A stretch of 64,000 bases of DNA, taken from positions 191,251 to 255,250 of the forward strand of contig JAVHLR010000001.1 in assembly GCA_031082005.1 (NCBI GenBank). Direction: 5' to 3'. Below are positions 41,618-49,120 of this stretch, in pieces. Under the pieces are notes generated by a model that saw only the letters and a program-made list of their open reading frames with translations, ran no database searches and was not told where the DNA came from. This stretch comes from Patescibacteria group bacterium. Lineage in GTDB: Bacteria > Patescibacteriota > Patescibacteriia > 2-12-FULL-60-25. The first letter of the stretch is position 1; each line of letters begins with the position of its first letter. The translations under genes and the position numbers were made by a program.

Positions 41618-42523
41618 TTAACCTCTTTTCAGATAGACCTTAACGAAACTGCTCTTTAGTTCCGCAGCCTTCCCGGACATTTCATCGGCTTTGCCGCTCT
41701 GGGCTAGGTTCAGGACTGCTTCCAGATTAGCTCGGATCGCTTTAATCTCGGCGTCGTTCGCTGCGCTTTCCACTTCTTTTAATTTAGCGTCCGCTTCTTT
41801 GTACGCCTCGATGACAGCTGCCGCATCCTTCGCGTCAGCTGCCGCGATGACCTTCTCCATCGAGTCGTGGAAATCAACTAGATATACAGCGAGCATCGAA
41901 AAACCGTTGCGCTTCAGCAGTTCCTGGAAGATGTTCCGCACTTTTTCGAACTCAAGATGCGACAATTGTAAGTCGCCGGATGCGATAGCTTCTTTTTGTG
42001 AGTTTATGAGCGCGTCGACTTCGTTCAGGTCGGTCGCGAACATCTTGTCGCCACGTAGAGAGTAAGGACGGTAAGAGGAATATTTCTTTTTGAACGCGGA
42101 ATACTCCGCTATGAGCCCGCCGTAGTTTTCGACAGATGCTTCGCGTTGTCCTTGACCCGTCGTGAACAGCGTCTGTTTGTAGTGGTTATTCATCCGGTTG
42201 AAATCTTCCAGAAAGAATTTGCGCGTAAAGAAGTTGCTGTAATAGGAACCGGCGATAGCGATGGCTAAGAATGCGACAGCCCCCACGGAAAGCAGCAGTT
42301 TGGTATTCGGTTTCCAGCTCGCCTTTCGTGTATCCCAGCCGAAAACGCGATACAACCAGCAGAATCCGCTGATAGCAGCGAAGAAAGCAGCAGCCGCGAT
42401 CGCATAAGCCAGGATTTGCCACAATCCACTTAGCCAGAACAGGCCGAGTATCAGTGACGTTTCCGCCAGAATGACGCGCAAGACTCTATCGAGCAGGCTT
42501 TCGTTAGGTGTCGGACAATTCAT
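41618..42523 (-). CDS. DUF2892-type membrane protein with C-terminal helical domain
   Basis: 301 residues. N-terminal ~1-65 has two hydrophobic helices with Leu-Asp-Arg-Val-Leu-Arg before them and Gly-Phe-Cys-Trp-Leu-Tyr after, as in DUF2892/YgaP-type domains that often accompany sulfur-transfer proteins. A third helix ~75-95 is followed by ~200 residues of helix, probably extracytoplasmic. Third gene of the operon with arsR and DUF302-glutaredoxin, 10 nt after the preceding stop. No SD. Confidence 0.75.
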   Translation of the reverse strand: MNCPTPNESLLDRVLRVILAETSLILGLFWLSGLWQILAYAIAAAAFFAAISGFCWLYRVFGWDTRKASWKPNTKLLLSVGAVAFLAIAIAGSYYSNFFTRKFFLEDFNRMNNHYKQTLFTTGQGQREASVENYGGLIAEYSAFKKKYSSYRPYSLRGDKMFATDLNEVDALINSQKEAIASGDLQLSHLEFEKVRNIFQELLKRNGFSMLAVYLVDFHDSMEKVIAAADAKDAAAVIEAYKEADAKLKEVESAANDAEIKAIRANLEAVLNLAQSGKADEMSGKAAELKSSFVKVYLKRG

Positions 42524-42533
42524 ACGTCAAAAA

Positions 42534-43163
42534 TTATTTCTTATCGACCCCTAGGATCTGCCCAAGGCGGTCACGGTCAAATCCCAGTATATACTCCGGC
42601 TCGTCATCCTCATAACGTATCTCCGTGACAGGCACTCCCATCTGTCCTGTTTTTTTGACCATCTCCTGTGCCGCTTCTTGGTCCTGGTCGACCATCACGA
42701 CCTCATGCTCCACTTTGTTCTGGTCCAACCAGGATTTTTCCATCGTGCAGTATGGGCACGTCGTCGAAGAATAGAGTCTGACGCCTGTCGGTTTGGGCGG
42801 ACCGACATCCGCAGCGCCGTGAATCAGTTCTTTTATCTTCTGATCGGCTTCCGCCGCCAGCCAAGCTAAGTTAGGATCATGTAACATGGCTTTGAGTATT
42901 CCCGTCTGTCCGGTTCCGATAAAGACTTCATTGCCTTTACGTAAGATCGAGATGCCGCACGGCAAGAAACCGACCAGATTACGATCAGTAGTCAGAAGTT
43001 CCTTGATCCAGTCGGGACGGCAGACTAGCACCATCGCACCAGCATCATCGGGGAAGTCGGTACTGCCGAGATTTTTCCAACCTTCCTGCTCTGCACGTCT
43101 GACTAGTTCGTTTTTCGTCGCTTCGTAATCGCGATTGCTTTTCCTGAAATAGGCTAAGTTCAT
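42534..43163 (-). CDS. DUF302-glutaredoxin fusion protein
   Basis: 209 residues from ATG 43163, which overlaps the arsR stop. Residues ~1-118 fit DUF302: a Gly-Phe-Leu-Pro-Cys near 65-69 followed by strands and an Ala-Asp-Gln-Lys-Ile helix. Residues ~125-205 are a glutaredoxin-like domain with Cys136-Pro-Tyr-Cys139 and a cis-Pro in Gly-Val-Pro-Val near 178. Likely a cytoplasmic thiol/disulfide or persulfide enzyme. The context (ArsR plus DUF2892) points to thiol, sulfide or metal stress. Confidence 0.82.
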   Translation of the reverse strand: MNLAYFRKSNRDYEATKNELVRRAEQEGWKNLGSTDFPDDAGAMVLVCRPDWIKELLTTDRNLVGFLPCGISILRKGNEVFIGTGQTGILKAMLHDPNLAWLAAEADQKIKELIHGAADVGPPKPTGVRLYSSTTCPYCTMEKSWLDQNKVEHEVVMVDQDQEAAQEMVKKTGQMGVPVTEIRYEDDEPEYILGFDRDRLGQILGVDKK

Positions 43164-43462
43164 ATGTTTGAGTGTCTGCAGATTAGTTTCTTGATGTCGC
43201 TGAACATCGTCGTCTTGGCAGGCGCATAGCACACGCGTTTGCCGTCTCGTTTTGGCTCTAACAGTCCTTCATCCGCCAAGGCCTTGAGATGATATGACGT
43301 CACCGCCACGCTCAAACCCAGACCCTCCGCGATATCCGAAACGCAAGCGTTCTTGGTCACGAAGATGCGGCACAGTATGCGCATGCGGTTGGCGTCACCG
43401 ATGGTCTGGAACATGCTGGCCAAGTGCTCCAAGTCGGTCGAAGTCGATTTTTTAGTCTTCAT
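43160..43462 (-). CDS. ArsR-family transcriptional regulator
   Basis: 100 residues with the winged-helix pattern Ile-Gly-Asp-Ala-Asn-Arg-Met-Arg-Ile-Leu, then Ser-Asp-Ile-Ala-Glu-Gly-Leu-Gly-Leu-Ser and Thr-Ser-Tyr-His-Leu-Lys-Ala-Leu. Four Cys (31, 40, 78, 95) could sense metal, sulfide or redox state; no classic CVC pair is present. It overlaps the downstream start (ATGA) and probably represses its own operon through the palindrome at 43466-43483. No SD; the leader is very short. Confidence 0.9.
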   Translation of the reverse strand: MKTKKSTSTDLEHLASMFQTIGDANRMRILCRIFVTKNACVSDIAEGLGLSVAVTSYHLKALADEGLLEPKRDGKRVCYAPAKTTMFSDIKKLICRHSNI

Positions 43463-43465
43463 ACG

Positions 43466-43511
43466 TTCAAATGATGGTTTGAATGATAGTGCGGCGCGTT
43501 GAGGGTGTCAA
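43466..43511 (-). promoter_or_regulatory. Promoter and overlapping palindromic operator of the arsR operon
   Basis: On the minus strand TTGACA (43506-43511), 17-nt spacer, TATCAT (43483-43488). Next comes TTCAAA-6-TTTGAA (43466-43483), a perfect inverted repeat covering the expected transcription start and ending 3 nt before the arsR ATG. Confidence 0.75.
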
Positions 43512-43545
43512 GAGGCGGGAATCTGGCCAGTACTGTCAAGATAAA

Positions 43546-43575
43546 ATAAAAAGCGACGTATAATGTCGCCTTTCG
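43546..43575 (-). terminator. Terminator downstream of the minus-strand tRNA unit
   Basis: GCGAC / GTCGC arms with T-rich sequence after it on the minus strand. Confidence 0.6.
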
Positions 43576-43612
43576 TCTGATCCCTCATAGCTCCGTCAGG
43601 AGCGAAGTGGGA

Positions 43613-43690
43613 TGGTGCACCCCAGACGATTCGAACGTCTGACCTCCCCGGTGGGCACCGGGGCGCTCTTCAATATACTGCTACGTCTTC
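43613..43690 (-). pseudogene. tRNA-like sequence with intact 3' half only
   Basis: On the minus strand a good T-arm (AGACG-TTCGAAT-CGTCT), the 3' acceptor strand GGGGTGC and ACCA are present. Upstream, CCCCGGT-GCCC-ACCGGGG cannot give a regular 7-nt anticodon loop. No 5' acceptor strand is found before the neighbouring tRNA-Arg ends. It may be a degenerate tRNA (a Gly- or Pro-like ancestor is possible) or an unusual one. Confidence 0.4.
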
Positions 43691-43692
43691 TC

Positions 43693-43768
43693 TGTGCTCC
43701 CGCCAAGAATCGAACTTGGATCTCGAGCTTCGGAGGCCCGTGTTCTATCCGTTGAACTACAGGAGCAC
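43693..43768 (-). tRNA. tRNA-Arg(CCG)
   Basis: All arms fold: acceptor GTGCTCC/GGAGCAC, D-arm, anticodon loop CTCCGAA (anticodon CCG), T-arm CCAAG-TTCGATT-CTTGG, discriminator A. CCA is not encoded. Confidence 0.9.
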
Positions 43769-43891
43769 GCAAAAGACGTATCGGCTGGCCGCAATATAGC
43801 CCGAAAAGTTATGTAGAGCAAGCCTTTCCGTTCGTCTTGCGTGCTTGACGACATATCCTTTAGAGGTTATTATCACGCCACAAATTGATTT

Positions 43892-43967
43892 GCGACGGTA
43901 GCTCAGCCGGTAGAGCAGGGGCCTCTTAAGCCCAAGGTCCCGGGTTCGATCCCCGGCCGTCGCACCA
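43892..43967 (+). tRNA. tRNA-Lys(CTT)
   Basis: Acceptor GCGACGG/CCGTCGC, D-arm GCTC/GAGC, anticodon loop CTCTTAA (anticodon CTT), T-arm CCGGG-TTCGATC-CCCGG. CCA is encoded at 43965-43967. One mismatch at the base of the anticodon stem (G27-A43). Confidence 0.92.
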
Positions 43968-43970
43968 GAC

Positions 43971-43998
43971 AAAAGAACCCCTATCGGAGTTCTTTTGA
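43971..43998 (+). terminator. Terminator of tRNA-Lys
   Basis: AAAAGAAC / GTTCTTTT perfect 8-bp stem, right after the CCA. Confidence 0.75.
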
Positions 43999-44032
43999 AT
44001 ATCTGCCTCTTCCATTTTTTCTCCTTTTTTCA

Positions 44033-44122
44033 GCTGGGATGTGAGGCGTATTCTTAGCCGAGGATGTGTTCGAGGTAGACTGGCGCGAGCCCCGCAGGCA
44101 AGAATACGCCTCACATCCCAGC
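44033..44122. other. Long hairpin element with conserved core (copy 2)
   Basis: Perfect 23-bp arms (44033-44055 and 44100-44122), a bulged A, GCC/GGC, then the core with TGTTCGAGGTAGA and GAGCCCCGCA, as in the element at 25538-25631. Arm sequences of the two copies are unrelated. As in copy 1, a pyrimidine tract precedes it and a promoter begins 9 nt after it. Not explained by a terminator (no T tract after either arm). Confidence 0.75.
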
Positions 44123-44131
44123 GCCCCTCCC

Positions 44132-44159
44132 TTTACATTTTCGCCGTTCATGCTAATCT
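44132..44159 (+). promoter_or_regulatory. Sigma70-type promoter of the Cys-cluster pair
   Basis: TTTACA, 16-nt spacer, TAATCT; begins 9 nt after the long hairpin element. Confidence 0.55.
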
Positions 44160-44206
44160 CGAGCCTGCCCTTTGCAGAGCCTTGACCAACAGGAGAGTTT
44201 ACAATC

Positions 44207-44533
44207 ATGGCGCAGGAAAGAAATCGAGCGCAGTCATCGCAACGACCGGGTAACGTCGTCAAAGCATCTTTCCCTATCGGGGATCTGCTGGGCGACGGCC
44301 GCAAGAGCAAACCGGGGCTGCATGCCGGCTCGAAGTGCATCGCGTTCAAGGATGGGAAAGACTGCGGCGCAGTCATCGCGGAGTCGAACCACTCCGAGGT
44401 CCCCATTTGCCGCCCGTGCCAGCAAAGATTGCGCGACGTCGCGATAGGACGGGGGTGGGATATCAATGATCTCGTCGCCATCTCACAGAGACTGCGTCGG
44501 GAGAACGGTCTCAAACGCGAATCCGCGGCATAG
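44207..44533 (+). CDS. Small Cys4 zinc-ribbon-like protein A
   Basis: 108 residues, ATG with AGGAGAG SD. Cys44, Cys53 and Cys68-x2-Cys71 form a possible zinc knuckle; charged, Gln/Arg-rich ends suggest nucleic-acid or protein binding. Shares a Cys-[IV]-Ala-x-Lys-Asp-x-Gly-x2-Cys pattern with the next gene, so the two are tandem paralogues. Not recognised as a named family. Confidence 0.65.
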   Translation: MAQERNRAQSSQRPGNVVKASFPIGDLLGDGRKSKPGLHAGSKCIAFKDGKDCGAVIAESNHSEVPICRPCQQRLRDVAIGRGWDINDLVAISQRLRRENGLKRESAA

Positions 44534-44543
44534 GCGCAACACC

Positions 44544-44816
44544 ATGAAAATTGAGCGCTCAACCGGACAAGCGGGGATTAGTTATTCTCCGATGGTCCAG
44601 CCGACCGGCAATCCCTCTCCGCCGGTAAAATCCAGGTTCGCTGGCAAGCGATGCGTGGCCATCAAAGATGATGGCTCGGTCTGCAATGCTATCATTTCCT
44701 CCTACACCGTCCTGCCCTGCCAGTTCTGCACTCCGTGCCACGAACGCTACATGCGCCGTGGCCTGAAGCTGCCCATCGACGCCGCTAAACGCAAAAAACG
44801 CGGCCTCGACGTCTGA
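44544..44816 (+). CDS. Small Cys-cluster zinc-ribbon-like protein B
   Basis: 90 residues from ATG 44544, 10 nt after the upstream stop, without its own SD, so probably translated by coupling. Cys37, Cys47 and Cys59-x2-Cys62-x2-Cys65 match the pattern of the upstream paralogue with one extra Cys. A basic C-terminus (Lys-Arg-Lys-Lys-Arg) suggests nucleic-acid binding. Function unknown. Confidence 0.62.
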   Translation: MKIERSTGQAGISYSPMVQPTGNPSPPVKSRFAGKRCVAIKDDGSVCNAIISSYTVLPCQFCTPCHERYMRRGLKLPIDAAKRKKRGLDV

Positions 44817-44827
44817 AGTCTCGACAA

Positions 44828-44866
44828 GCCCCAGTCACTCTCATGACTGGGGCGTCGTGTTTTTCT
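44828..44866 (+). terminator. Terminator
   Basis: GCCCCAGTCA / TGACTGGGGC 10-bp stem with T5 a little further on. Confidence 0.8.
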
Positions 44867-44907
44867 TGCTGAAATACGCTGGGAATGGTAATTTTCATGC
44901 ATTCAAT

Positions 44908-46368
44908 ATGAGCGACAAACAAAACAAAAGCGACGCAGGCGAAGCCAAAGCTATAACCCGTCGCGACGCCGATTATTCCGAGTGGTATCAGGACGTAGTC
45001 GAGCAGGCTGATTTAGCCGAGCACTCACCGGTCCGCGGCTGCATGGTCATCAAGCCTTATGGTTATGCTTTGTGGGAGAACATCCAGAAAGATTTGGATG
45101 CACGCTTCAAGGCTAAAGGCGTGCAGAACGCGTACTTTCCGCTGTTCATCCCGGAAAGTTTCCTCAAGCGCGAAGCGCAGCATGTCGAGGGCTTTGCTCC
45201 TGAAGTCGCGGTCGTGACTCACGCTGGCGGACAGAAATTAGATGAGCCACTGGTCGTCCGTCCTACGTCCGAGACCATCATGTATGATGTCTTCTCGCGT
45301 TGGATCCATTCATATCGCGACCTGCCTCTCCTCATCAACCAATGGGCCAACATCGTGCGTTGGGAAATGCGCACGCGCCTCTTTTTGCGCACCACGGAAT
45401 TCTTGTGGCAGGAAGGTCACACCGTCCACGCGACCGAGGATGAGGCTGACGGATTCGCGCGTCAGATGCTCGACGTCTATCGTGATTTCGCCGAAGATAT
45501 CATGGCTATCCCCGTCATCCCAGGAACCAAATCCGATTCCGAAAGGTTCGCCGGAGCCGTTCGCACTTATTGCATCGAAGCTATGATGCAGGACGGAAAA
45601 GCTCTGCAAGCCGGTACATCCCACATGCTAGGGCAGAATTTTGCCAAAGCTTTTGGTGTTAAGTTCCTCGATGCTGACGAAACCGAGAAATTCGGTTGGC
45701 AAACGAGCTGGGGGGTCTCCACTCGCCTTATCGGAGGCCTCATCATGGCACATGGCGATGATAAGGGCTTGGTCATGCCGCCTAAGCTTGCGCCGTTCCA
45801 AGTCGTTATCGTGACCATCGGTACGAAGGCAGAAGAGCGTGAAGCCGTCGTGACTAAAGCCAAGGAGATTTCCGAACAACTGACTGCGGAAGGCATCCGT
45901 GTGAAGATCGATGACCGCGACAACCTGCGCCCCGGCGCCAAGTTCTTCGAATGGGAAAAGAAGGGTGTGCCGGTCCGTCTCGAGCTTGGACCTAAGGATC
46001 TCGCGGCCGGACAAGTCACTTTGGTCCGACGCGATACCGCAGAGAAACAATCCGTGAGCGAAGAAGGGATCGTCGATGGAATCAAAGATCTCCTCGCGCA
46101 GATCCACACCAACCTCTACGACCGCGCGCTCAAATTCCGCGAAGAGCATACGCTGCCTGTCGATGATTTCGCTGACTTCAAATCCAAAGTCGAAGGCAAT
46201 TTCGTAAAAGCCCATTGGTGTGGTTCAGCCGAATGCGAAGCCAAGATAAAAGAAGAGACCAAAGCCACGATACGTTGCATTCCGTTCGACCAGCAGTCTG
46301 AAAAAGGGAAGTGCATCCTCTGCGGTGCCGAATCCTCCGGCCGCGTCATCTTCGCCAAGGCGTACTGA
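44908..46368 (+). CDS. proS: Prolyl-tRNA synthetase (archaeal/eukaryotic type)
   Basis: 486 residues from ATG 44908. Class II motifs: motif 2 Arg-Trp-Glu-x-Arg-Thr-Arg-Leu-Phe-Leu-Arg-Thr-x-Glu-Phe and a Thr-Ser-His-Met-Leu-Gly-Gln segment. There is no bacterial editing insert. The C-terminal ~60 residues carry Cys-x4-Cys and Cys-x2-Cys and end in Ala-Tyr, as in the archaeal/eukaryotic ProRS zinc-like domain. It charges tRNA-Pro. No SD. Confidence 0.95.
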   Translation: MSDKQNKSDAGEAKAITRRDADYSEWYQDVVEQADLAEHSPVRGCMVIKPYGYALWENIQKDLDARFKAKGVQNAYFPLFIPESFLKREAQHVEGFAPEVAVVTHAGGQKLDEPLVVRPTSETIMYDVFSRWIHSYRDLPLLINQWANIVRWEMRTRLFLRTTEFLWQEGHTVHATEDEADGFARQMLDVYRDFAEDIMAIPVIPGTKSDSERFAGAVRTYCIEAMMQDGKALQAGTSHMLGQNFAKAFGVKFLDADETEKFGWQTSWGVSTRLIGGLIMAHGDDKGLVMPPKLAPFQVVIVTIGTKAEEREAVVTKAKEISEQLTAEGIRVKIDDRDNLRPGAKFFEWEKKGVPVRLELGPKDLAAGQVTLVRRDTAEKQSVSEEGIVDGIKDLLAQIHTNLYDRALKFREEHTLPVDDFADFKSKVEGNFVKAHWCGSAECEAKIKEETKATIRCIPFDQQSEKGKCILCGAESSGRVIFAKAY

Positions 46369-46384
46369 TTACGCATAAGATTTC

Positions 46385-46410
46385 AAAAAGAGCCCGATCG
46401 GGCTCTTTTT
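46385..46410. terminator. Bidirectional terminator between proS and elp3
   Basis: AAAAAGAGCCCGA / TCGGGCTCTTTTT perfect stem between convergent genes. Confidence 0.85.
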
Positions 46411-46428
46411 GCTTCTCGAAATCGCTCT

Positions 46429-48165
46429 TCAGATTTTTTTCACCATATACGTATCCTGTTCCTCGTATCCCAGCATCTCATAATACGCCCGCACGCCGAT
46501 ACCGCTGATGACGGCCATTTTTTCATATCCTTCTTGTGCCGCGATCTTCTCGGCTTCTTCCATTAGCCTGCGCCCATAACCCTTATGTTGCGCCGCATCG
46601 CTACGTGTCTGCTTTAGATCGAGTGCTGTGCCGTAAGTATGCAGTTCGCGCACGATCGCCGCGTCGCGCAGGACGGGGAAAGAATTATAGATAGAAGTCA
46701 TCTCGAGCAAAGTCGAGGGATCTTCCGATTGGAAGGTCTCTCCACGCGCTCTGCTTGGTCGAGATGACAATTGAGGTAATCTCAATCTCAAGAACGCGAA
46801 AACCGCCTTCCGTGCTTCATCTTCTATCGTTAAAAATAACTCTCTCCCTCCGGCACTCTCATATTCTTCGATGAAGAACTTCGTCGCCACGTTCGTATCG
46901 ATTTTCGTATGCCCGACTTCGCGGCAGCGCAGGCATCTGCACGATAATCCGCGGCGTTCCATCTCTTGCGTCAGATATTCGCGCAGATTCGTCACTTTGT
47001 TGCCGAAAGAGATGTCTTTTGACGGGAAGTCGCGGATTAAGCGCGAAATACGGCAATAACGCGGTACGCGCGATTTCATCTCGACCAGCAAGTCTATCAA
47101 TTCGCGACCATCCAGTGGTGTGAATTCTCCTCGATCCGCCCACTCCTTAAGCTCTGAATTCGGCAAGACTACGCACGGATAGATTTTGATCATGTCAGGA
47201 CGAAAGCGTGCGTCCCCGAAGAGCGTCTCGAAATCCTCCAGGTCTTTTTTTGGCGTCATGCCAGGCTGTCCGGGGAGGAAATGATAATCTACTTTGAACC
47301 CTGCCGTCTTGAGTAATACTGTCGCACGTTCAACATCAGCGACGGTGTGTCCGCGTTTGGTGAGTTGGAGAATCTCATCGCGCAAAGTCTGCACGCCAAG
47401 CTCCACGCGCGTACATCCGATCTCGCGCAGGCGTTTTATCTCTTCCGCATTCACCCAATCCGGTCGCGTCTCAATCGTCAGTCCGATGATGCGATAAGCG
47501 GCTGACTCATTTTTCTTGAGCGCTTCGGCAAGCCCTTCTCCCTCTGGTGAAGGGGGAGTCAGAGGGGGTGAGCTCGGCTCTGTCGGATCTGCCTCATCGG
47601 ATCCCTCCTGCGTAAGGAGAGGAAGCTCGTTCGCCGCGTCAAAGCAGCGTTTGATGAACCATCTGCGGTAATTCCAGGGGTAGTTGGACCATGTACCGCC
47701 TTTGATGATGAGTTCGATTTTCTTTGCCTCGTGCCCGTTGCGTTCCAAGGCTTTTACACGTTGCGCGACTTGTTGATATGGATCGAATTTCAGGCTCAAG
47801 GCGCGCGCCGCTGCCGGTTCGCTCGAGATATAGCTCTTTGGCATCCTGACTTCAGTCGGGCAGTATACGCAACGGCCAGGACAGGCCCAGGGTTTAGTCA
47901 GGACGGTAATCGGTGCGACCCCGGAATCCGTGCGCACGTCTTTTACCCGCAACGCTTTTTCGAGTTCAGGGCTGACTTGAAGTAGATTTTTTTCCGTAGC
48001 CGAGCGATATTCTAGCCACAACTCCTGCGCGTTCGGGAATCGATAGATCGTCCCCGCCATGACCTCGCGCATACAGGCAAAGACACCATCACGAGTGACG
48101 TTTTCCATGTTAGAAGCTTTTTCCAGGATGCTTCGTGTCAATTCTGATGGGGGATTTGGCTGCAT
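46429..48165 (-). CDS. Elp3-like radical-SAM/GNAT tRNA-modifying protein with repeat-derived insertions
   Basis: 578 residues. Radical-SAM cluster Cys95-Pro-Gly-Arg-Cys99-Val-Tyr-Cys102, TIM-barrel core to ~400, a Cys-x2-Cys region near 409-414, and a C-terminal GNAT domain ~430-578 (Gly-Tyr-Gly-Arg-Arg-Leu near 529). Matches Elp3, which makes cm5U-type wobble modifications on tRNA. Two extra stretches interrupt it in frame: ~181-212 (from a family-D repeat) and ~465-491 (from a family-B repeat). Neither adds a stop. No SD. Confidence 0.93.
   Translation of the reverse strand: MQPNPPSELTRSILEKASNMENVTRDGVFACMREVMAGTIYRFPNAQELWLEYRSATEKNLLQVSPELEKALRVKDVRTDSGVAPITVLTKPWACPGRCVYCPTEVRMPKSYISSEPAAARALSLKFDPYQQVAQRVKALERNGHEAKKIELIIKGGTWSNYPWNYRRWFIKRCFDAANELPLLTQEGSDEADPTEPSSPPLTPPSPEGEGLAEALKKNESAAYRIIGLTIETRPDWVNAEEIKRLREIGCTRVELGVQTLRDEILQLTKRGHTVADVERATVLLKTAGFKVDYHFLPGQPGMTPKKDLEDFETLFGDARFRPDMIKIYPCVVLPNSELKEWADRGEFTPLDGRELIDLLVEMKSRVPRYCRISRLIRDFPSKDISFGNKVTNLREYLTQEMERRGLSCRCLRCREVGHTKIDTNVATKFFIEEYESAGGRELFLTIEDEARKAVFAFLRLRLPQLSSRPSRARGETFQSEDPSTLLEMTSIYNSFPVLRDAAIVRELHTYGTALDLKQTRSDAAQHKGYGRRLMEEAEKIAAQEGYEKMAVISGIGVRAYYEMLGYEEQDTYMVKKI
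46697..46768. repeat. Family-B palindromic repeat inserted inside elp3
   Basis: 72 bp with perfect 10-bp ends GTCATCTCGA / TCGAGATGAC, translated in frame as residues ~467-490 of the Elp3-like protein. Confidence 0.75.
47533..47622. repeat. Family-D repeat inserted inside elp3
   Basis: Contains CTTCTCCCTCTGGTGAAGG and CTCCTGCGTAAGGAG hairpins and encodes a Pro/Glu/Gly-rich stretch (Pro-Leu-Thr-Pro-Pro-Ser-Pro-Glu-Gly-Glu-Gly), a familiar translation of a dispersed bacterial repeat. Confidence 0.65.
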
Positions 48166-48192
48166 TAAGTATTTGTCGATCGCTCCTCTTTC

Positions 48193-48219
48193 GTCATTCC
48201 AGCGCAGGCTGGAATCCAG
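48193..48219. repeat. Dispersed palindromic repeat, family A
   Basis: GTCATTCCAGC...GGAATCCAG inverted repeat; differs from the 5898 copy at one central base. Confidence 0.7.
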
Positions 48220-48289
48220 AAGATCTCAATCCCCATTTTTACGAGGATGACGGACTTGGAGGTTTAATCAGTGTCGATTGAGTGAGCTA

Positions 48290-49075
48290 ATGGCTTATGT
48301 TAAGCTGACGACCAGCATGACGCAAAACGCCGAAACAATCAAGCGTAGCGTAGACGATTTCTACGAAACGCAAGGCACCTCATTTTCCTCCACGCGCCAC
48401 GCGCCGTGGGGGGTCATGAAGTTGGTGCAAGAATCGCTCAAGTCTGGCGATGTTTTGGTTGATTTTGGTGCCGGAAACGGTCGATTGGGTTTAGGGATTC
48501 CGGATAGCGTCAGATACAACGCCGTCGAACCATCCTCGTCTCTTCGTGCCGAAGCGGCTAAGATCCTCGCGGAACGTAAGAACGTCGAAATAATTGATGG
48601 TGGATTCGTTGTAGGGGAGCAGCATGCTACGTCCATACAGGAATCATCCGCCGACGCTATTGCATGTCTCGCTGTCCTCCACCATATTCCGACTGACGCC
48701 GCGCGACGCGCTGCAATCGCCAAACTCGCGCGTATCCTCAAGCCGGGCGGAACCTTGATTTTGACCGTGTGGAATCTGCGCTGCAAGAAGTTTTTCCGCA
48801 ACAAGACGCTCGCCGAGCGCATTCGTATCTGGCTCGCTGCGCATCTGCGCTTGTCGATGGTGTCCGGTGGAGGCAAGGGAGATGTGATGGTTTCGTGGAA
48901 GGCTAATGGTGCTTCTACGGTGCGCTACGTTCACGCTTTCACTTTGGACGAATTGAAAAAACTTTTTGATCCAATGATATGGGAGATAGAAGTCATTTCT
49001 GCTTGGGGAAACGAAACCCCGACATCTCTCGAAGAAGGGAGGAATTTGGTCGTCAAAGCTCTGAAGAAACAGTGA
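48290..49075 (+). CDS. SAM-dependent methyltransferase (TRM9-like)
   Basis: 261 residues from ATG 48290; ATG 48317 and TTG 48278 are alternatives and none has a good SD. Class I methyltransferase: motif I Val-Asp-Phe-Gly-Ala-Gly-Asn-Gly-Arg-Leu, acidic motif II, Ala-Val-Leu-His-His-Ile-Pro and a Leu-Lys-Pro-Gly-Gly segment. An upstream Phe-Tyr-Glu-Thr-Gln and Thr-Arg-His-Ala-Pro-Trp pattern is like TRM9/ALKBH8-type enzymes that complete cm5U tRNA modification. That would fit next to elp3 (divergent neighbour), but this is inference. Confidence 0.8.
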   Translation: MAYVKLTTSMTQNAETIKRSVDDFYETQGTSFSSTRHAPWGVMKLVQESLKSGDVLVDFGAGNGRLGLGIPDSVRYNAVEPSSSLRAEAAKILAERKNVEIIDGGFVVGEQHATSIQESSADAIACLAVLHHIPTDAARRAAIAKLARILKPGGTLILTVWNLRCKKFFRNKTLAERIRIWLAAHLRLSMVSGGGKGDVMVSWKANGASTVRYVHAFTLDELKKLFDPMIWEIEVISAWGNETPTSLEEGRNLVVKALKKQ

Positions 49076-49076
49076 A

Positions 49077-49102
49077 GCAGACCGAGTGGGTCTGCTTTTT
49101 TT
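49077..49102 (+). terminator. Terminator of the methyltransferase gene
   Basis: GCAGACC / GGTCTGC stem followed by T7. Confidence 0.85.
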
Positions 49103-49120
49103 GTCGGGCTAAGCCTGTTT

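Noticed and set aside
40490-41659. 389-codon open frame on the plus strand opposite the 299-aa gene
   Set aside because: It has no SD, runs through two terminator hairpins, and its sequence is low in recognisable structure. The minus-strand gene has promoter, SD and terminator.
43926-44023. Small minus-strand ORF starting after AAGGAG near 44023
   Set aside because: It ends inside the antisense of tRNA-Lys (the familiar antisense-tRNA peptide) and crosses the tRNA terminator, so it is most likely chance.
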